Under the pieces are notes generated by a model that saw nothing but the letters and a program-made list of their open reading frames with translations, had not been told where the DNA came from and ran no database searches. Positions 62,016 through 64,000 of a stretch of 64,000 nucleotides of DNA are shown piece after piece. The stretch is from Campylobacterota bacterium (GTDB lineage Bacteria; Campylobacterota; Campylobacteria; Campylobacterales; Sulfurovaceae). Position 1 is the stretch's first letter. Every line of letters starts with the position of its first letter. The stretch is taken from the NCBI GenBank assembly GCA_003252535.1, contig QKDN01000036.1:1-64000 (forward strand), written 5' to 3'. The position numbers and the translations under genes are program-made.

Positions 62016-63166
62016 GCGTGTGCCTTAAAGTGCGTGATTTCTGTTGTGTTCTTACCTTTGACGTAACGGTCATCGATAGGCGCTAACGGATGTGCTCCTT
62101 TTGCTTTCGCTACCTCTTGGTAATAGTTGTTGTCAAGTCTGAACATCTCAGAGTGCTTGTAAGAGATAAGCAGGTCGAGGATCTCGCTTTCGCCTGTTTT
62201 CTTTCTCTTCTCCATTTCGCCTTTGAGTGTTTTGACAACTTCATGTACCTCTTGACCGAAGAGTGTTTCGAGCTCTTCCATAGGAATTCTCTGTGAACCC
62301 TCGATGATACGTCCTTCAGCATCGAACTTCGCCGGAGCTTCTGTCGGCGGGATGTAATAGATGTTCGGCTGTGTACCGTAGTCGCTTCTGAGCGGCAATG
62401 CTACTTTGTACTTCTTGACAAGTTTGTATACCTGTGACTCTTCATCATCAAGGAAACCGACAAATCTGATACGACCGACACACTGCTGTGCACATGCAGG
62501 TGGAAGACCCTGCTCGATTCTCGGGAAGCAGAGGATACACTTCTCAGATTTTGAGATCTTCGGGTTGAAGTAGATTTTTTTGTACGGACACCCAGCGATA
62601 CAGTATCTGTATCCCTGACATCTGTCAAGGTCTACGAGTACGACACCGTCTTCTTCACGCTTGAAGATAGCATCTCTAGGACATGCAGAGAGACAGCCCG
62701 GGTTCGTACAGTGGTTACAGATACGAGGCAGGTAGAAGAAGTAGTTGTCACTCGGGAAGTTACCTTTACCTTCGTCCTCATCCCAGTTCGGTCCCCATGT
62801 AGGCTCTACGTTCGGGCGAAGACCAGCTTTTTCCGCACCGTGGACACCGTAACCGTCTTTGTCAGCTTTATTGCCGATAAGATTCTGCTCTGCCAGTGAA
62901 TCATAGTTGTAATCCCAGGGTATACCGTAGTCAGCTTCTATATTTGGGATGATACCTTCCTGAAGGTCGCCCGCAGCGTCAAAACCGCCGCCGAGCTCCA
63001 TCCACTTCTTCGGATAGCCGTCACCTGGATAGGTTTCGACATTGTTCCAGTACATATACTCTCTACCGTTTCTGTTGGTCCATTGGGTCTTACAAGCGAC
63101 TGTACAGGTTTGACAACCGATACACTTGTTAAGATCCATTACCATTGCTAATTGTCTTTTTGACAT
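62012..63166 (-). CDS. iron-sulfur beta subunit of a type II DMSO-reductase-family enzyme
   Basis: 384 residues with four cysteine clusters: CIGCQTCTVACK, CNHCTNPGCLSACP, CQGYRYCIAGCPY and CILCFPRIEQGLPPACAQQC. The layout and the N-terminal QLAMVMDLNKCIGC match NarH/EbdB/DdhB-like beta subunits. It passes electrons between the molybdenum centre and the haem subunit. I chose the ATG at 63166 with AAGGAG 7 bp upstream; the TTG just before it would add one residue. It starts 11 bp after the alpha subunit stop. Confidence 0.92.
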   Translation of the reverse strand: MSKRQLAMVMDLNKCIGCQTCTVACKTQWTNRNGREYMYWNNVETYPGDGYPKKWMELGGGFDAAGDLQEGIIPNIEADYGIPWDYNYDSLAEQNLIGNKADKDGYGVHGAEKAGLRPNVEPTWGPNWDEDEGKGNFPSDNYFFYLPRICNHCTNPGCLSACPRDAIFKREEDGVVLVDLDRCQGYRYCIAGCPYKKIYFNPKISKSEKCILCFPRIEQGLPPACAQQCVGRIRFVGFLDDEESQVYKLVKKYKVALPLRSDYGTQPNIYYIPPTEAPAKFDAEGRIIEGSQRIPMEELETLFGQEVHEVVKTLKGEMEKRKKTGESEILDLLISYKHSEMFRLDNNYYQEVAKAKGAHPLAPIDDRYVKGKNTTEITHFKAHA

Positions 63167-63177
63167 CAATCGTCTCC

Positions 63178-64000
63178 TTATGCTTTCTCTATATTTACTG
63201 CGCCGTCGTATGCGTACTGGTTACCGTCCCAAAGACCGCCAAACTTCAGGTGACCCCAGCCGTCTGCCATCTCAAGCAGGTTGAGCGATGTAGGTACACA
63301 CTCGTTGTGTCCTCTGTTGAACTTGTACATATACGGTTCCCATCCGTGCTCCATGACCAGACCATCCGGCGGACAAGAGCTTGATACTTTCGCCATGACG
63401 TAGAATTCGCCCAGAGCGTTGAATACTTTGATGGTATCACCGTCCTGGATCCCTTTCTTCTCAGCAACAAGACGGTTGATCTGCATATACGGAACACCCC
63501 TCTGAAGTCTCTGAAGTGTACGGCTCGCTTTGTAGTTCGAGTGGATCGACCATCTTGCGTGCGGTGTCATCAGCGTGAACGGATATCTTTTCGGATCTTT
63601 CGGTCTGATACCTTCCATACCTGTGTTGGTGTGCGCACCCATTCTGATGTACATATCGTGGTCTACATAGAATGTCTGTCTACCTGAAAGCGTTTCGAAT
63701 CTTTCAAATTTATAGAGCATATTTTCGAACGTGTTGTACGGTCTGTCTGCATAGAGAGGAGACATTTTACCCGCTTTTTCGTTGATTTGGAGGAAACCGC
63801 CAGCCTTGTACATCTTCTCGATCGTCCATGGGCTGTACTGCTCACATTTGTCAAGAGCAGCCTGAAGAGCCATCTTGTCAGTACCAAGATACGGTTCCAT
63901 CGCAGCTTCAGATTCTTCATCAGTGTTCGTAAACTCTTTATATGCGATTGTAAGATCGTGGAAGCCCGGTTTTGCAAATTTCTTGTCATCCTTGACCTTC
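63178..64000 (-). CDS. molybdopterin alpha subunit, C-terminal part, runs off the right edge
   Basis: The frame is open from the window edge to a stop at 63178, giving about 273 residues. RYPFTLMTPHARWSIHSNYK and GIQDGDTIKVFNALGEFYV belong to the molybdopterin-dinucleotide-binding domain of the DMSO-reductase superfamily. With its beta and gamma partners this is a type II enzyme, related to nitrate, chlorate, perchlorate and selenate reductases and to ethylbenzene and dimethylsulfide dehydrogenases. The active-site part lies outside the window, so substrate cannot be assigned. Confidence 0.88.
   Translation of the reverse strand, partial: KVKDDKKFAKPGFHDLTIAYKEFTNTDEESEAAMEPYLGTDKMALQAALDKCEQYSPWTIEKMYKAGGFLQINEKAGKMSPLYADRPYNTFENMLYKFERFETLSGRQTFYVDHDMYIRMGAHTNTGMEGIRPKDPKRYPFTLMTPHARWSIHSNYKASRTLQRLQRGVPYMQINRLVAEKKGIQDGDTIKVFNALGEFYVMAKVSSSCPPDGLVMEHGWEPYMYKFNRGHNECVPTSLNLLEMADGWGHLKFGGLWDGNQYAYDGAVNIEKA

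Overview
The window looks like a chromosomal segment of a Campylobacterota (Epsilonproteobacteria) bacterium. This is inferred from gene content: a menaquinone methyltransferase, compact LpxC/TsaB/ThrB proteins, an aerotolerance (Bat) operon, and a molybdoenzyme operon with Campylobacterota-like subunits. Most genes are GC-rich and tightly packed, with ATGA or short overlaps. Four stretches are clearly AT-rich and look acquired: the left edge (1-318), a restriction-modification island (about 21.0-23.4 kb), a toxin-antitoxin pair followed by repeats (47.8-48.7 kb), and an orphan gene (48.7-50.1 kb). No rRNA, tRNA or CRISPR array was seen.

Layout. 0-12 kb: the end of an unknown AT-rich gene, mfd, a secreted Kunitz-domain protein, an LtaS-like sulfatase-fold membrane enzyme, a stand-alone BatD, a Kef-type antiporter and a degenerate GGDEF/EAL protein. 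12-15 kb: xseA, ubiE/menG and ribD. 15-21 kb (minus strand): moxR, DUF58, DUF4381, batA, batB, batC and a transglutaminase-like gene. 21-23.4 kb: a Type II R-M system with a D12-class adenine methyltransferase converging on a BglII/BstYI-family endonuclease that follows a controller (C) gene with a recognisable C-box. 23.4-28.3 kb: AEC transporter, OmpR-type two-component pair, YfhL-type ferredoxin, Ppx/GppA. 28.4-32.4 kb: bamA, tyrA and two small genes. 32.4-42.7 kb (minus): a long run nadA-nadC-nrnA-M23 peptidase-lpxC-tsaB-thrB-ylxR-infB-rbfA-rimP. 42.9-47.3 kb: dnaX and a GlnRS-YqeY fusion. 47.3-50.1 kb: thioredoxin, RelE/Phd-type TA, orphan gene. 50.2-58.4 kb: leuS-lptE-folC, a haem-sensor diguanylate cyclase, plsY-folB, cmoM. 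58.5-64 kb (minus): a type II DMSO-reductase-family operon, with the alpha subunit cut by the right edge, then beta, an ethylbenzene-dehydrogenase-gamma/cytochrome c fusion, a small Cys-rich protein, a TorD chaperone and a polyferredoxin.

Several families of short palindromic repeats sit between genes. A composite of two palindromes occurs at 44.75, 47.18 and 47.26 kb, with relatives at 28.3 and 23.4 kb. A two-core hairpin element occurs at 48.6 and 58.4 kb. A GTAGGGTGGG-type inverted pair flanks the ribD promoter region, and a 150-bp inverted repeat precedes mfd. The observations most worth following are the controlled R-M system, the gamma-cytochrome c fusion with its unknown Cys-rich neighbour, the Kunitz-domain secreted protein, the GlnRS-YqeY fusion, the orphan 435-residue protein and the two-core repeat element.
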